From contig NZ_PVTY01000005.1 in NCBI RefSeq assembly GCF_003003175.1, forward strand, positions 1 to 64,000: a DNA stretch of 64,000 bases, in the 5' to 3' direction. Shown one piece after another: positions 17,885 to 25,717 of this stretch (positions are counted from its first letter, which is position 1; the number at the start of each line of letters is the position of its first letter). The position numbers and the translations under genes were made by a program. The notes beneath the pieces were generated by a model, which did no database searches, had not been told where the DNA came from, and was given only the letters and a program-made list of their open reading frames with translations. The DNA comes from Nesterenkonia sandarakina (GTDB lineage: Bacteria > Actinomycetota > Actinomycetes > Actinomycetales > Micrococcaceae).

Positions 17885-18904
17885 GTGAACCTGTCATCTG
17901 TGGGCGAAGGAGAGGACTCCGGTGCACGTTATTCCACCGAGGGCGGGCAGCGATCGCGGAGCTCAGATGCGCTGCGCGCCGCACAGATGTACTACCTGCA
18001 GGACCTGACCATGAACGCCATCGCGCGCGAGCTTCGCACGTCTCGCTCCACGGTGTCCCGACTGCTCTCGATGGCGCGAGACACGGGTCTGGTCGAGATC
18101 CAGGTCAACAACCCTCGACACCGGGCACCGTCGCTGGAGAATGAGATCCGACGCCGGTTCGGCGTGGAGGCCCACGTGGTGCCGGTCTCCGAGATGGTCT
18201 CCGATTCAGAGGTCCTGGACCGGGTGGCGATCCAGGCCGCGCGGACCATCGGGCCGCTCGTGGACTCCGACGCCATCGTCGGCGTCGCCTGGGGCTCCAC
18301 GCTGAGCGCGGTCAGCCAGCACCTGTCCAAGAAGGTCACCCATGACAGCACGATCGTGCAGCTCAACGGCGCCGGCAACACCCAGACCACCGGCATCGCC
18401 TATGCCAGTGAGATCCTGCGTCGCTTCGGTCAGGCCTACGGCGCCAGGGTGGAGCAGTTTCCGGTGCCGGCCTTCTTCGACCACGCCGAGACCAAGACCG
18501 CGATGTGGGCCGAACGCAGCGTGATCCGGATCCTCGAGCTGCAGCAGCGCATGACGATGGCGATCTTCGGCGTCGGGTCCACCAATTCCGGGATCCCCAG
18601 CCATGTGTATTCCGGCGGGTATCTCGACGACGCGGACCTGCGCGCGCTCACGGCGGAACGGGTGGTCGGGGACGTGGCCACGATGTTCTTCCGGGCCGAC
18701 GGAAGCCATCGTGATCTGCGGATCAATCAGCGCAGCACGGGTCCCGATCTCGATCTGCTGAGACAGGTGCCGCGGCGCATCTGTGTGGTCTCGGGCGAGT
18801 CGAAGATCAGCGGGCTGTGCGGGGCCCTGGCTGCCGGTCTGCCCACCGACCTCATCCTCGATGAGGCCTCGGCCCGCTGGCTGGTCCAGAGCGAGGGCCT
18901 CTGA
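17885..18904 (+). CDS. SorC/DeoR-type sugar-binding regulator, likely controlling the glp genes
   Basis: A 339-residue regulator. An N-terminal helix-turn-helix lies around residues 30-62 (LTMNAIARELRTSRSTVSRL). The rest is a SorC-type effector domain with IVGVAWGSTLSAVSQHL and AIFGVGSTNSGIPSHVY, the phosphosugar-binding fold. Its position divergent from glpD makes glycerol 3-phosphate or dihydroxyacetone phosphate a likely effector, but that is inference. It converges with the fatty-acid-type operon at 18945 across a hairpin. Confidence 0.88.
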   Translation: MNLSSVGEGEDSGARYSTEGGQRSRSSDALRAAQMYYLQDLTMNAIARELRTSRSTVSRLLSMARDTGLVEIQVNNPRHRAPSLENEIRRRFGVEAHVVPVSEMVSDSEVLDRVAIQAARTIGPLVDSDAIVGVAWGSTLSAVSQHLSKKVTHDSTIVQLNGAGNTQTTGIAYASEILRRFGQAYGARVEQFPVPAFFDHAETKTAMWAERSVIRILELQQRMTMAIFGVGSTNSGIPSHVYSGGYLDDADLRALTAERVVGDVATMFFRADGSHRDLRINQRSTGPDLDLLRQVPRRICVVSGESKISGLCGALAAGLPTDLILDEASARWLVQSEGL

Positions 18905-18906
18905 CC

Positions 18907-18939
18907 GGGGCCGGCCCGATGCCGGATCGGGCCCACCCC
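18907..18939. terminator. Bidirectional terminator between sorC and paaH
   Basis: GGCCCGAT (18913-18920), loop GCCGG, ATCGGGCC (18926-18933), extended by GGGG/CCCC at 18907-18910 and 18936-18939 with a small internal loop. It sits between convergent genes. Confidence 0.7.
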
Positions 18940-18944
18940 GGGGC

Positions 18945-19817
18945 TCACCGCTCCGGGTAGTCGTAGAAGCCCTTGCCGGACTTCTTCCCCAGCTCGCCGC
19001 GGGCGACCATGTCGCGCATCAGCTGCGGCGGGGCGAAGCGCTCCCCCAGCTGGGACTGAAGGTACTCCGCGATCCCCAGCCGCACATCCAGGCCGACGAT
19101 GTCGGTCAGCGCCAGCGGACCTATCGGGAACTTGTAGCCGAGCACCATCGCGTTGTCGATGTCGGCCGGGGCGGCCACGCCCTCCTCGACCATCCGGATC
19201 GCCTCCAGCCCGATCGCCACGCCCAGCCGGGAGGAGGCGAAGCCGGGCGCATCCTTGACCACGACCGGGGTCTTGCCCAGGGCCTCGACCCAGCGCGGGC
19301 TCAGCGCGGCGAGCTCCTCGCCGGTGCGCTCGGCCAGGACGACCTCCACCAGCTTCGAGGCCGGCACCGGGTTGAAGAAGTGCAGTCCGCAGAACCGCTC
19401 CGGTCGCTCGAGATGCTCGGCGAGCGAGGTGATCGACAGCGAGGAAGTGTTCGTGGCCAGCCAGGCCTCCGGGCCGAGCTGGGCCTCGGCCCGGCGCAGC
19501 GAATCCACCTTGAGCGTCATGTCCTCGGGCACCGCCTCCACAACCAGGCCGCAGCGGCAGAACGCCGTGACATCGGAGGTGACGGTGAGCCGGTCGCTCC
19601 AGCTCGCCAGCTCGCCGGTGATCTTTCCGCGGGTCAGCGAGGCTTCGAGGTCCTTGGTGATCCGGGCGGCGGCGGTCTGCGCCGCTTCCTCCGAGACGTC
19701 GACGACGACGACCTCTGCGGCCCCGGCGACGAGGAAGGCGTGGGCGATCCCGGCGCCCATCCGGCCGCCGCCGAGCACTCCGACGGTCGCGGGGAAGGGC
19801 TGCGTCGTGTGGCTCAT
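18945..19817 (-). CDS. paaH: 3-hydroxyacyl-CoA dehydrogenase (PaaH-type)
   Basis: A 290-residue NAD enzyme that oxidises 3-hydroxyacyl-CoA (3-hydroxyadipyl-CoA in phenylacetate degradation) to the 3-oxo form. The dinucleotide-binding motif is GVLGGGRMGAGIAHAFLVAG. The catalytic His segment is RFCGLHFFNPVPASKLVEVV, and the C-terminal domain has KYKFPIGPLALTDIVGLD-like sequence and EKSGKGFYDYPE-type ending. The start codon overlaps the stop of the enoyl-CoA hydratase gene by four bases. It is the third gene of a thiolase-hydratase-dehydrogenase operon. The paaH name rests on the operon and its shared operators with paaZ; a fatty-acid role is possible too. Confidence 0.82.
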   Translation of the reverse strand: MSHTTQPFPATVGVLGGGRMGAGIAHAFLVAGAAEVVVVDVSEEAAQTAAARITKDLEASLTRGKITGELASWSDRLTVTSDVTAFCRCGLVVEAVPEDMTLKVDSLRRAEAQLGPEAWLATNTSSLSITSLAEHLERPERFCGLHFFNPVPASKLVEVVLAERTGEELAALSPRWVEALGKTPVVVKDAPGFASSRLGVAIGLEAIRMVEEGVAAPADIDNAMVLGYKFPIGPLALTDIVGLDVRLGIAEYLQSQLGERFAPPQLMRDMVARGELGKKSGKGFYDYPER

Positions 19818-20641
19818 CGGTCGTCTCCTGAGGTCGGTTCTGGCGCGGCGGCGGCCTTGGCGTCGCGGCGGTCCAGGAAGGCCTGCATCCGATCGAACTT
19901 CGCCTCGGATTCGAACAGGATCGCCTGGGCGAGGTTGTCGATCTGCGGGTGGGCCTCGCGCGGCATGGAGAAGACCTGCTTGCTGATCCGCACGGCGAGC
20001 GGGTCCTGCTTGGCGATCCGGTCCGCGAGCGCGTGGGCGGCGTCGAGCAGCTCGTGCGCGGGGTGCACCGCATTGAGCAGTCCGTGCTGCAGGGACTCCT
20101 GGGCGTCGAGGATCCGACCGGTCAGCAGGATCTCCTTGGCGATCCCCTCCCCGGCAAGTTCGCGCAGCCGCCAGAGGGCTCCGGCGGCGGGGATGATGCC
20201 CAGACCCGTCTCAGGCTGGCCGATCTTGACCTCGGGGGTGCCGAGGCGGAAGTCGGCGGCCCAGGCCAGTTCGGCGCCGCCGCCCAGGGCGTAGCCGTCC
20301 AGCGCGGCGATCACCGGCATGGGCAGCTTGGCCAGGCGGTCGAAGGCGGTGGAGTTGACCCCGCGCAGGGCGTCGGCGCGACGTCGTTCCCGGAGCTGCC
20401 CGATATCTGCACCGGAGGCGAAGATCCCCTTCCCGCCGGACTCGGTGCCGGAGAGGATCAACACCTTCGGGTGCTGCTCCAGGTACGCACAGACCGCGTG
20501 CAGCTCGGTGATCATGGTCGCGTCGATGGCGTTGCGGACCTCGGGGCGGTCCAGCTGGGCGTGCAGCCGATCGACGGACTCGGTGATCCTCAGCGTCGTG
20601 AAGTGCCCGGCGTCGAGCATCGTGGGCTCTGATGCGCTCAT
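19814..20641 (-). CDS. Enoyl-CoA hydratase/isomerase family protein (PaaF/PaaG-like)
   Basis: A 275-residue crotonase-fold protein. The CoA oxyanion-hole motifs are GIFASGADIGQLRE and ALDGYALGGGAELAWAADFR, and a conserved glutamate region follows at KIGQPETGLGIIPAAGALWR. It hydrates or isomerises a 2,3-enoyl-CoA. It starts four bases after the thiolase stop and overlaps paaH by four bases, so it belongs to the same transcript. In phenylacetate degradation this place would be PaaF or PaaG; the sequence alone does not decide which. Confidence 0.85.
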   Translation of the reverse strand: MSASEPTMLDAGHFTTLRITESVDRLHAQLDRPEVRNAIDATMITELHAVCAYLEQHPKVLILSGTESGGKGIFASGADIGQLRERRRADALRGVNSTAFDRLAKLPMPVIAALDGYALGGGAELAWAADFRLGTPEVKIGQPETGLGIIPAAGALWRLRELAGEGIAKEILLTGRILDAQESLQHGLLNAVHPAHELLDAAHALADRIAKQDPLAVRISKQVFSMPREAHPQIDNLAQAILFESEAKFDRMQAFLDRRDAKAAAAPEPTSGDDR

Positions 20642-20645
20642 GGCC

Positions 20646-21851
20646 TCAGACCTTCTCCAGCAGCAGGGCAGAGCCTTGGCCGACGCCCACGCACATGGTC
20701 GCGAGGCCGCGGGCCACGCCTTCGTCCTCCATGCGGCGTGCCAGGGTCAGCACGATCCGGCAGCCGGAGGAGCCCAGCGGGTGGCCCAGGGCGATCGCGC
20801 CGCCGTCGGCGTTGACGATGGCCGGGTCCAGGCCGAGCCGGCGCATGCTGGCCAGTGACTGGGTCGCGAAAGCCTCATTGAGCTCCACGGCGCCGAGGTC
20901 CTCGATGCTCCAGCCCGCGCGGTCGAGCGCCTTGCCCGTGGCCGGGACCGGGCCCATGCCCATGATCTCCGGGGCGAGGCCGGCGCTGGCTCCGCCGGCG
21001 ATGCGCGCCCGCGGGGTCAAGCCATACTTCTCCACCGCCGCCTCAGAGGCGACGATCACCGCGGAGGCGCCGTCGTTGAGCGAGGATGCGTTGCCGGCGG
21101 TGACCACGGAGCCGCCGGCGACGACGGGGCGCAGCCCGGCGAGGGACTCGACGGTCACCCCGCGACGCGGACCCTCGTCGGTGTCCACCACGGTGATCGC
21201 GCCCTTGCGGCCGTGGACCTGGACCGGGGTGATCTCGCGGGCCAGCCGGCCGGCGTCGATGGCGGCGAGCGCGCGGCGCTGGGACTCCGCGGCGAAGGCG
21301 TCGGCGTCTTCCCGGGTGACTCCTTCGACCCGGGCGACCTCCTCGGCGGTCTCGGGCATGGAGAAGGTGCGCTTCTCGATGGCCTGGAACTTCGGGTTGG
21401 TGAACCGCCAGCCGATCGAGGTGTCGACCACCTCTCCGGGCTTGCCGAAGGCAGTCGTGGGCTTCGCCATCACCCAGGGAGCCCGGGACATGGACTCGAC
21501 TCCCCCGGCGACGACGATGTCTGCGGCGCCGGCGGCGATCATGTGCTGCGCCTGGGAGATCGCGCTCATCCCGGAGGCGCAGAGCCGGTTCACGGTGATG
21601 CCGGGGACGCTGTCCGGGAAGCCGGCGAGCAGCCAGGCCATCCGGGCGACGTTGCGGTTCTCCTCCCCGGCGCCGTTGGCGTTGCCGAGGATGACCTCGT
21701 CCACGACGGCCGGGTCGAGGCCGGACTCCTGCACCACCTGGCGCACCACGAGGGCGGCGAGATCGTCGGGACGGACCATCGAGAGCGCGCCGCCGTAGCG
21801 GCCGACGGGGGTACGGGTGCCGGAGACAAGATATACAGGGCTGATCGCCAC
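20646..21851 (-). CDS. Acyl-CoA thiolase (beta-ketoadipyl-CoA / acetyl-CoA acyltransferase)
   Basis: A 401-residue thiolase. The acyl-accepting cysteine is in ITVNRLCASGMSAISQA, and the C-terminal active site is present as ALGHPLGSSGCRIVLTLARR, with VGVGQGSALLLEKV at the end. Other family marks are VAGGVESMSRAPWVM and ELNEAFA. It cleaves a 3-oxoacyl-CoA with CoA. It is the promoter-proximal gene of the operon with the hydratase and paaH, which together could convert 2,3-dehydroadipyl-CoA to acetyl-CoA and succinyl-CoA (PaaJ/PcaF role). The promoter has the same two regulatory motifs as paaZ. Confidence 0.88.
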   Translation of the reverse strand: MAISPVYLVSGTRTPVGRYGGALSMVRPDDLAALVVRQVVQESGLDPAVVDEVILGNANGAGEENRNVARMAWLLAGFPDSVPGITVNRLCASGMSAISQAQHMIAAGAADIVVAGGVESMSRAPWVMAKPTTAFGKPGEVVDTSIGWRFTNPKFQAIEKRTFSMPETAEEVARVEGVTREDADAFAAESQRRALAAIDAGRLAREITPVQVHGRKGAITVVDTDEGPRRGVTVESLAGLRPVVAGGSVVTAGNASSLNDGASAVIVASEAAVEKYGLTPRARIAGGASAGLAPEIMGMGPVPATGKALDRAGWSIEDLGAVELNEAFATQSLASMRRLGLDPAIVNADGGAIALGHPLGSSGCRIVLTLARRMEDEGVARGLATMCVGVGQGSALLLEKV

Positions 21852-21874
21852 GTCATGCGCCTTTCACAGGAATA

Positions 21875-21890
21875 ACTGACCGATCGTTCA
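21875..21890. promoter_or_regulatory. TetR-type operator upstream of the thiolase operon
   Basis: ACTGACCGATCGTTCA contains TGACCGATCGTT, the same core as at paaZ and the MHS permease (TGACCGAACGGT) with two changes. TGACCGATCGTTCA is palindromic except for one symmetric pair. Its centre is about 33 bases before the start codon, the same distance as at paaZ. The right outer half of the PaaR consensus is poor here. Confidence 0.6.
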
Positions 21891-21913
21891 CCTGCACTCT
21901 TCCACGAGTGCAC

Positions 21914-21929
21914 TGTGGGGTCAATCACA
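21914..21929. promoter_or_regulatory. CRP/GlxR-like site upstream of the thiolase operon
   Basis: TGTGGGGTCAATCACA matches TGTGA-N6-TCACA at 9 of 10 fixed bases. It is centred about 70 bases before the thiolase start and 32 before the divergent HD gene, so it could act on either. Confidence 0.5.
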
Positions 21930-21953
21930 GCATGGTCAGCCAGGTGGTCCACA

Positions 21954-22601
21954 ATGGGGAGCATGAGCGAAATCATTGCAGGCGTCACGATCCCCGACTC
22001 CCCGATGGCGCGCGAGGCCACGGAGCTGGTCCGCGACGTGGCCCCGCCGCTGGTCTTCCATCACTCCAGACGGGTCTACCTCTTCGGTGCGCTGCGCGGC
22101 GAGGCGCTGGGCGCCAGCGCGGATCCTGAGCTGCTCTATATCGGCGCCATGTTCCATGACCTCGGGCTCACCGAGACCTACCGGCGCACCGATCAGCGCT
22201 TCGAGATCGACGGCGCCGACGAGGCCCGTCGCTTTCTGCTGCGCCACGGGATCCCTGCTGCAGACGCCCAGACGGTGTGGAACGGCATCGCGCTGCACAC
22301 CACCTCGGAGATCCCGCTGCACATGGAGCCGGAGGTCGCGCTGGTGACCCGCGGGGTCGAGCTCGACGTGCTGGGTCTGGGCTACGAGGCGATCACCGAT
22401 GAGCAGCGCGCCGCCGTCGTCGAGGCCCACCCCCGGCCGGACTTCAAGACTCAGATCCTCACGGCGTTCACCGAGGGACTCAAGGACCGCCCGGAGACCA
22501 CCTTCGGCAACGTGAAGGCGGACGTGCTCGCGCACTTCCTGCCCGGCTTCGAGCGCGAGGACTTCGTCGAGGTCATCCGCCGCTCACCCTGGCCCGAATA
22601 G
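21954..22601 (+). CDS. HD-domain phosphohydrolase-like protein (cyanamide-hydratase-like)
   Basis: About 215 residues, with the HD-superfamily metal motif HHSRRVYLFGALRG and MFHDLGLTE. The order HSRR...HD and the overall length resemble a group of HD proteins related to cyanamide hydratase, but the substrate here is unknown. Two starts are possible: ATG 21954 with AGGTGG six bases upstream, which I chose, or ATG 21963, whose GGGGAG would be only one base away. It is divergent from the thiolase operon with 102 bases between the starts. It converges on the LuxR-type gene. Confidence 0.75.
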   Translation: MGSMSEIIAGVTIPDSPMAREATELVRDVAPPLVFHHSRRVYLFGALRGEALGASADPELLYIGAMFHDLGLTETYRRTDQRFEIDGADEARRFLLRHGIPAADAQTVWNGIALHTTSEIPLHMEPEVALVTRGVELDVLGLGYEAITDEQRAAVVEAHPRPDFKTQILTAFTEGLKDRPETTFGNVKADVLAHFLPGFEREDFVEVIRRSPWPE

Positions 22602-22638
22602 CCCCCGCGGCTCGGCGCCGCACCCCCGCGGCTCAGCG
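22602..22638. repeat. Two 16-bp direct repeats, period 21
   Basis: CCCCCGCGGCTCGGCG at 22602-22617 and CCCCCGCGGCTCAGCG at 22623-22638 differ at one base. They span the gap between the convergent HD and LuxR genes; the second copy includes the LuxR stop codon. Confidence 0.7.
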
Positions 22639-23466
22639 AGGCAGCGCGAGCGCCGCCAGCTCTCCCCTGTTGCGCGAGCTGGTCTTGCGCAGCAGGTTCG
22701 AGACGTGGAACTTGACCGTGTTCTCACTGATGCCCAGCTGATCGGCGATATGGCGATTGCGCGACCCGGCCACCACGAACTGGAGCACCTCCTGCTCGCG
22801 CGCTGAGAGCAGGACCGAGTCGACGGTCAGGTCCGGGCCTGCCGGCGGGTCGAGCGGGAGACGAATGTCGATCGCGGATCCCCAGCCGGGGGTGGAGGAC
22901 ACGAAGAAGCTCCCGTCCAGGGCGGTGACCGTCTCGACCAGGGGCCTGAGCGCGTCGTCGTGCGCGTTGAGCTCACCCGATCCGTCGTCGCGCACGTTGA
23001 TGAGCAGGTTCAGGCCGTCGCAGTCCCACTGCACGCGGACACGCCGGGTCGAGCCCTTGTCCACCGACGCCAGGACCGCGCTGCGGACGATCGCGCGGGC
23101 CGCGTGCGCGACCTCCCCGGGAAGAGCCCGTCCCGAGGCAGGCGGCTCGACGAACTGCAGGTCGAGCTCCCCGAAGCGCACCAGCGGACGCAGATCGCTG
23201 CGCAGTCGGGCGAAGGCCCCCACCACCGGTTCCAGTGCGCTGCTGCGTCGCTGGTCGGTGAGGGTGCGAAGCCCGACGAGCGCCTCGGCGGCGGTGTCGG
23301 TCGCCGTCAGCCGGGCTGCGCGATCATCCAGACGGGTGGAGCGCAGGCTCGCCAGGATCGACTCCAGCGTGACGGCGTGGCGATCCGCCTGTTCGACCAT
23401 CGCCCGCGCGTGCTCGGCTGCGAGTCGACGCAGATTGGCGGACGGCAGCTGCTGGTCATCGGTCAT
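22633..23466 (-). CDS. One-component regulator: degenerate HATPase-like domain fused to a LuxR helix-turn-helix
   Basis: A 277-residue protein. Residues about 1-110 are helical without a phosphoacceptor motif. About 120-205 resembles a histidine-kinase ATPase domain: a G1-like box VRDDGSGEL and a G2-like TPGWGSAIDIRLPL, but the N-box asparagine appears to be replaced (IVRSAVLAS). The C-terminus (about 212-277) is a LuxR/NarL helix-turn-helix, LSAREQEVLQFVVAGSRNRH then LGISENTVKFHVSNLLRK. There is no receiver domain. It is divergent from hxlB-hxlA with 95 bases between, so control of formaldehyde assimilation is the natural guess. TAGGCT seven bases before the ATG suggests a leaderless message. 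Confidence 0.8.
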   Translation of the reverse strand: MTDDQQLPSANLRRLAAEHARAMVEQADRHAVTLESILASLRSTRLDDRAARLTATDTAAEALVGLRTLTDQRRSSALEPVVGAFARLRSDLRPLVRFGELDLQFVEPPASGRALPGEVAHAARAIVRSAVLASVDKGSTRRVRVQWDCDGLNLLINVRDDGSGELNAHDDALRPLVETVTALDGSFFVSSTPGWGSAIDIRLPLDPPAGPDLTVDSVLLSAREQEVLQFVVAGSRNRHIADQLGISENTVKFHVSNLLRKTSSRNRGELAALALPR

Positions 23467-23473
23467 GCCGCTG

Positions 23474-23479
23474 AGCCTA
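23474..23479 (-). promoter_or_regulatory. Probable -10 box of a leaderless luxR-type message
   Basis: On the minus strand TAGGCT lies 7 bases before ATG 23466. No Shine-Dalgarno sequence is present. Confidence 0.45.
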
Positions 23480-23561
23480 CCCGGAACACCTCACCTATCC
23501 CTTCGAGTAGTCCCCCTGCACGCTCAGGGCGGAGACAGCCCGGCCGCGTCGGCGCAGACTG

Positions 23562-24146
23562 ATGAGTGTGAATGCCACAGACACCGAAGCTGACCACCCG
23601 CTGCGCACCATTGCAGATGAACTGGACTCGCTCACCTCGAGACTCGTCCACGACGAGGCGCCGACCTTCGACCGCCTGGCCGATGCCCTCGCGGAGGCCC
23701 CACGTGTCTTCGTGCTGGCCTCCGGACGGTCCGGACTTGCGCTGCAGATGACCGCCATGCGCCTGATGCACCTCGGTCTGGACGTACACGTCGTCGGCGA
23801 CGCGACGACGCCTGCCATCACCTCCGGAGACCTGCTGCTGACCGCCAGCGGATCCGGCACGACGAGCAGCGTCGTCAGTGCCGCCGAGAAGGCGCTCTCC
23901 GTCGGCGCCCAGGTGGCGACCATCACCACGGCAGCAGACTCCCGGCTCGCCGAACTCGCCTCGGTATCGATCACAGTGCCCGCCGCAGGCAAGCAGGATC
24001 GTTCCGGCGACGCGTCGGCGCAATACGCGGGGGGCTTGTTCGAGCAGTCCGTGGTCCTGCTCGGCGACGCGCTCTTCCATGCGCTCTGGCACCGCTCAGG
24101 GGTCAGCGCCGACGAGCTCTGGCCCCGCCACGCAAACCTTGAATAG
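23562..24146 (+). CDS. hxlB: 6-phospho-3-hexuloisomerase
   Basis: A 194-residue SIS-domain protein that converts hexulose 6-phosphate to fructose 6-phosphate, the second step of the ribulose monophosphate pathway. SIS motifs are VFVLASGRSGLALQMTAMRL, GDATTPAITSGDLLLTASGSG and the C-terminal active-site region with GDASAQYAGGLFEQSVVLLGDAL-like sequence. It is followed 51 bases later by hxlA, the partner enzyme. The pair fixes and detoxifies formaldehyde in many non-methylotrophs. The start has no clear ribosome site. Confidence 0.93.
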   Translation: MSVNATDTEADHPLRTIADELDSLTSRLVHDEAPTFDRLADALAEAPRVFVLASGRSGLALQMTAMRLMHLGLDVHVVGDATTPAITSGDLLLTASGSGTTSSVVSAAEKALSVGAQVATITTAADSRLAELASVSITVPAAGKQDRSGDASAQYAGGLFEQSVVLLGDALFHALWHRSGVSADELWPRHANLE

Positions 24147-24197
24147 ACCCGCGCTGCATTCCCGACAGCACGTCACACACAACCCCGAAGGATCACG

Positions 24198-24821
24198 ATG
24201 AAACTGCAATTCGCTATGGATACCCTCACCACTGAAGCGGCACTCGAGCTGGCGGCCGCCGCGGCCCCGCATGTCGACATCCTCGAGCTCGGCACTCCCT
24301 TGATCAAGAGCGCGGGCCTCTCGGCGGTCACCGCGATCAAGGACGCCCACCCGGACAAGATCGTGTTCGCGGACATGAAGACCATGGATGCCGGCGAGCT
24401 GGAGGCAGACATCGCCTTCGCCGCGGGCGCCGACCTCGTGACGGTTCTCGGATCCGCCGGCGACAGCACCATCGCGGGTGCGGTCGCTGCCGCGAAGAAG
24501 CATGGCAAGGGTGTCGTGGTGGACCTGATCGGCGTCTCGGACAAGCCTGCGCGTGCCCGTGAGGTCGTCGCCCTCGGCGCCGAGTTCGTCGAGATGCACG
24601 CAGGCCTCGACGAGCAGGCGGAGGAAGGCTTCACCTTCTCCACGCTGCTGCGCGACGGCGAGGCCTCCGGCGTCCCGTTCTCGGTGGCCGGCGGAATCAA
24701 CACCTCCACGATCGAATCGGTGCAGAGCTCCGGCGCCGAAGTCGCTGTCGCCGGCGGCGCCATCTATGGCGCCCCTGATGTGGGGACCGCCGCGCAGCAG
24801 CTGCGCGCAGCCATCGTCTGA
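24198..24821 (+). CDS. hxlA: 3-hexulose-6-phosphate synthase
   Basis: A 207-residue TIM-barrel enzyme of the orotidine-decarboxylase superfamily that condenses formaldehyde with ribulose 5-phosphate. Family segments are MKLQFAMDTLTTEAALEL, VDILELGTPLIKSAG, IVFADMKTMDAGE (with the catalytic Asp-Lys), and GVPFSVAGGINTSTI. GAAGGA stands five bases before the ATG. It is the second gene of hxlBA and ends at a strong terminator. Length is normal. Confidence 0.95.
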   Translation: MKLQFAMDTLTTEAALELAAAAAPHVDILELGTPLIKSAGLSAVTAIKDAHPDKIVFADMKTMDAGELEADIAFAAGADLVTVLGSAGDSTIAGAVAAAKKHGKGVVVDLIGVSDKPARAREVVALGAEFVEMHAGLDEQAEEGFTFSTLLRDGEASGVPFSVAGGINTSTIESVQSSGAEVAVAGGAIYGAPDVGTAAQQLRAAIV

Positions 24822-24828
24822 TCCAGAC

Positions 24829-24869
24829 AGCGGGAGAGCGACCTGGGGCTCCCAGGTCGCTCTCCCGCT
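24829..24869 (+). terminator. Terminator of the hxlBA operon
   Basis: A perfect 19-bp stem, 24829-24847 with 24851-24869, loop GCT, starting 8 bases after the hxlA stop. Confidence 0.85.
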
Positions 24870-24900
24870 CTGGTCGCTCCCCCGCTCTGGTCGCTCCCCC
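24867..24900. repeat. Perfect 17-bp tandem duplication
   Basis: GCTCTGGTCGCTCCCCC occurs twice head to tail (24867-24883, 24884-24900), starting in the 3' arm of the hxlA terminator. The stem sequence itself resembles a third, diverged copy. Confidence 0.85.
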
Positions 24901-24924
24901 GCCCCGGCGGGGCTCCGAGCGGTG

Positions 24925-25716
24925 CTACTGCAGCAGCGTCTTGTCGTCGACCACGGCGCCCTTGAGCTTGCCGAACTCGGCGAGCAGGTCCTGCGGGGTC
25001 ATCTGCGCCTTCTGCTCGGCGCCGACGTCGAGGATGATCCGACCCTCGTGCATCATGATCAATCGGTTGCCGACCTCCAGGGCCTGGACCATGTTGTGCG
25101 TGACCATCAGCGTGGTCAGGCCCTTGTCCTCGACCACGCTGCGGGTCAGCCGGGTGACCAGCTCGGCGCGCTGCGGATCCAGGGCCGCGGTGTGCTCATC
25201 GAGCAGCAGCACCCGAGGGTCCGAGTAGGTGGCCATGAGCAGGCTCAGCGCCTGCCGCTGACCACCGGATAGCAGCCCGACCTTGGTCTTCAGCCGCCCC
25301 TCCAGGCCCAGCTCGAGCTGCTTCAGCGCCTCGGCGAACCGCTCGCGCTTGGCCTTCGTCACCCCGCGGGAAAGCCCGCGCGGACGCCCGCGGCGGTCGG
25401 CCAGGGAGAGGTTCTCCTCGATGCTCAGGTTCGGAGCGGTGCCTGCCATCGGGTCCTGGAACACCCGACCGACCTGCGCCGCCCGCTGGTGCTCCTTGAG
25501 CCTGCTGACGTCGCTGCCGTCGAGGGAGACCACGCCGGTGTCCTGGTGGATCCGACCCGCCACGGTGTTGAGCAGGGTGGACTTGCCCGCCCCGTTGGAG
25601 CCGATGACGGTGACGAAGTCACCCTCCGTCAGCTCCAGGTTCACGTCCACCAGCGCGCGGCGCTCGTTGACGGTGTGTGGGAAGAACGTCTTGGAGACTG
25701 AGTCGATGGTCAACAT
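24925..25716 (-). CDS. ABC importer ATP-binding protein (partner of the PF04392-type binding protein)
   Basis: A 263-residue ATPase. Walker A is GSNGAGKSTLLNTVAG, the signature is LLSGGQRQALSLLMAT, and Walker B is RVLLLDEHTAALD. The last gene of a three-gene importer, it starts one base after the permease stop and has AAGGGAG before its ATG. ATPases of this set (with LivH-like permeases and PF04392 binding proteins) serve importers such as the streptococcal tryptophan transporter. The substrate here is unknown. Confidence 0.88.
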   Translation of the reverse strand: MLTIDSVSKTFFPHTVNERRALVDVNLELTEGDFVTVIGSNGAGKSTLLNTVAGRIHQDTGVVSLDGSDVSRLKEHQRAAQVGRVFQDPMAGTAPNLSIEENLSLADRRGRPRGLSRGVTKAKRERFAEALKQLELGLEGRLKTKVGLLSGGQRQALSLLMATYSDPRVLLLDEHTAALDPQRAELVTRLTRSVVEDKGLTTLMVTHNMVQALEVGNRLIMMHEGRIILDVGAEQKAQMTPQDLLAEFGKLKGAVVDDKTLLQ

Positions 25717-25717
25717 G

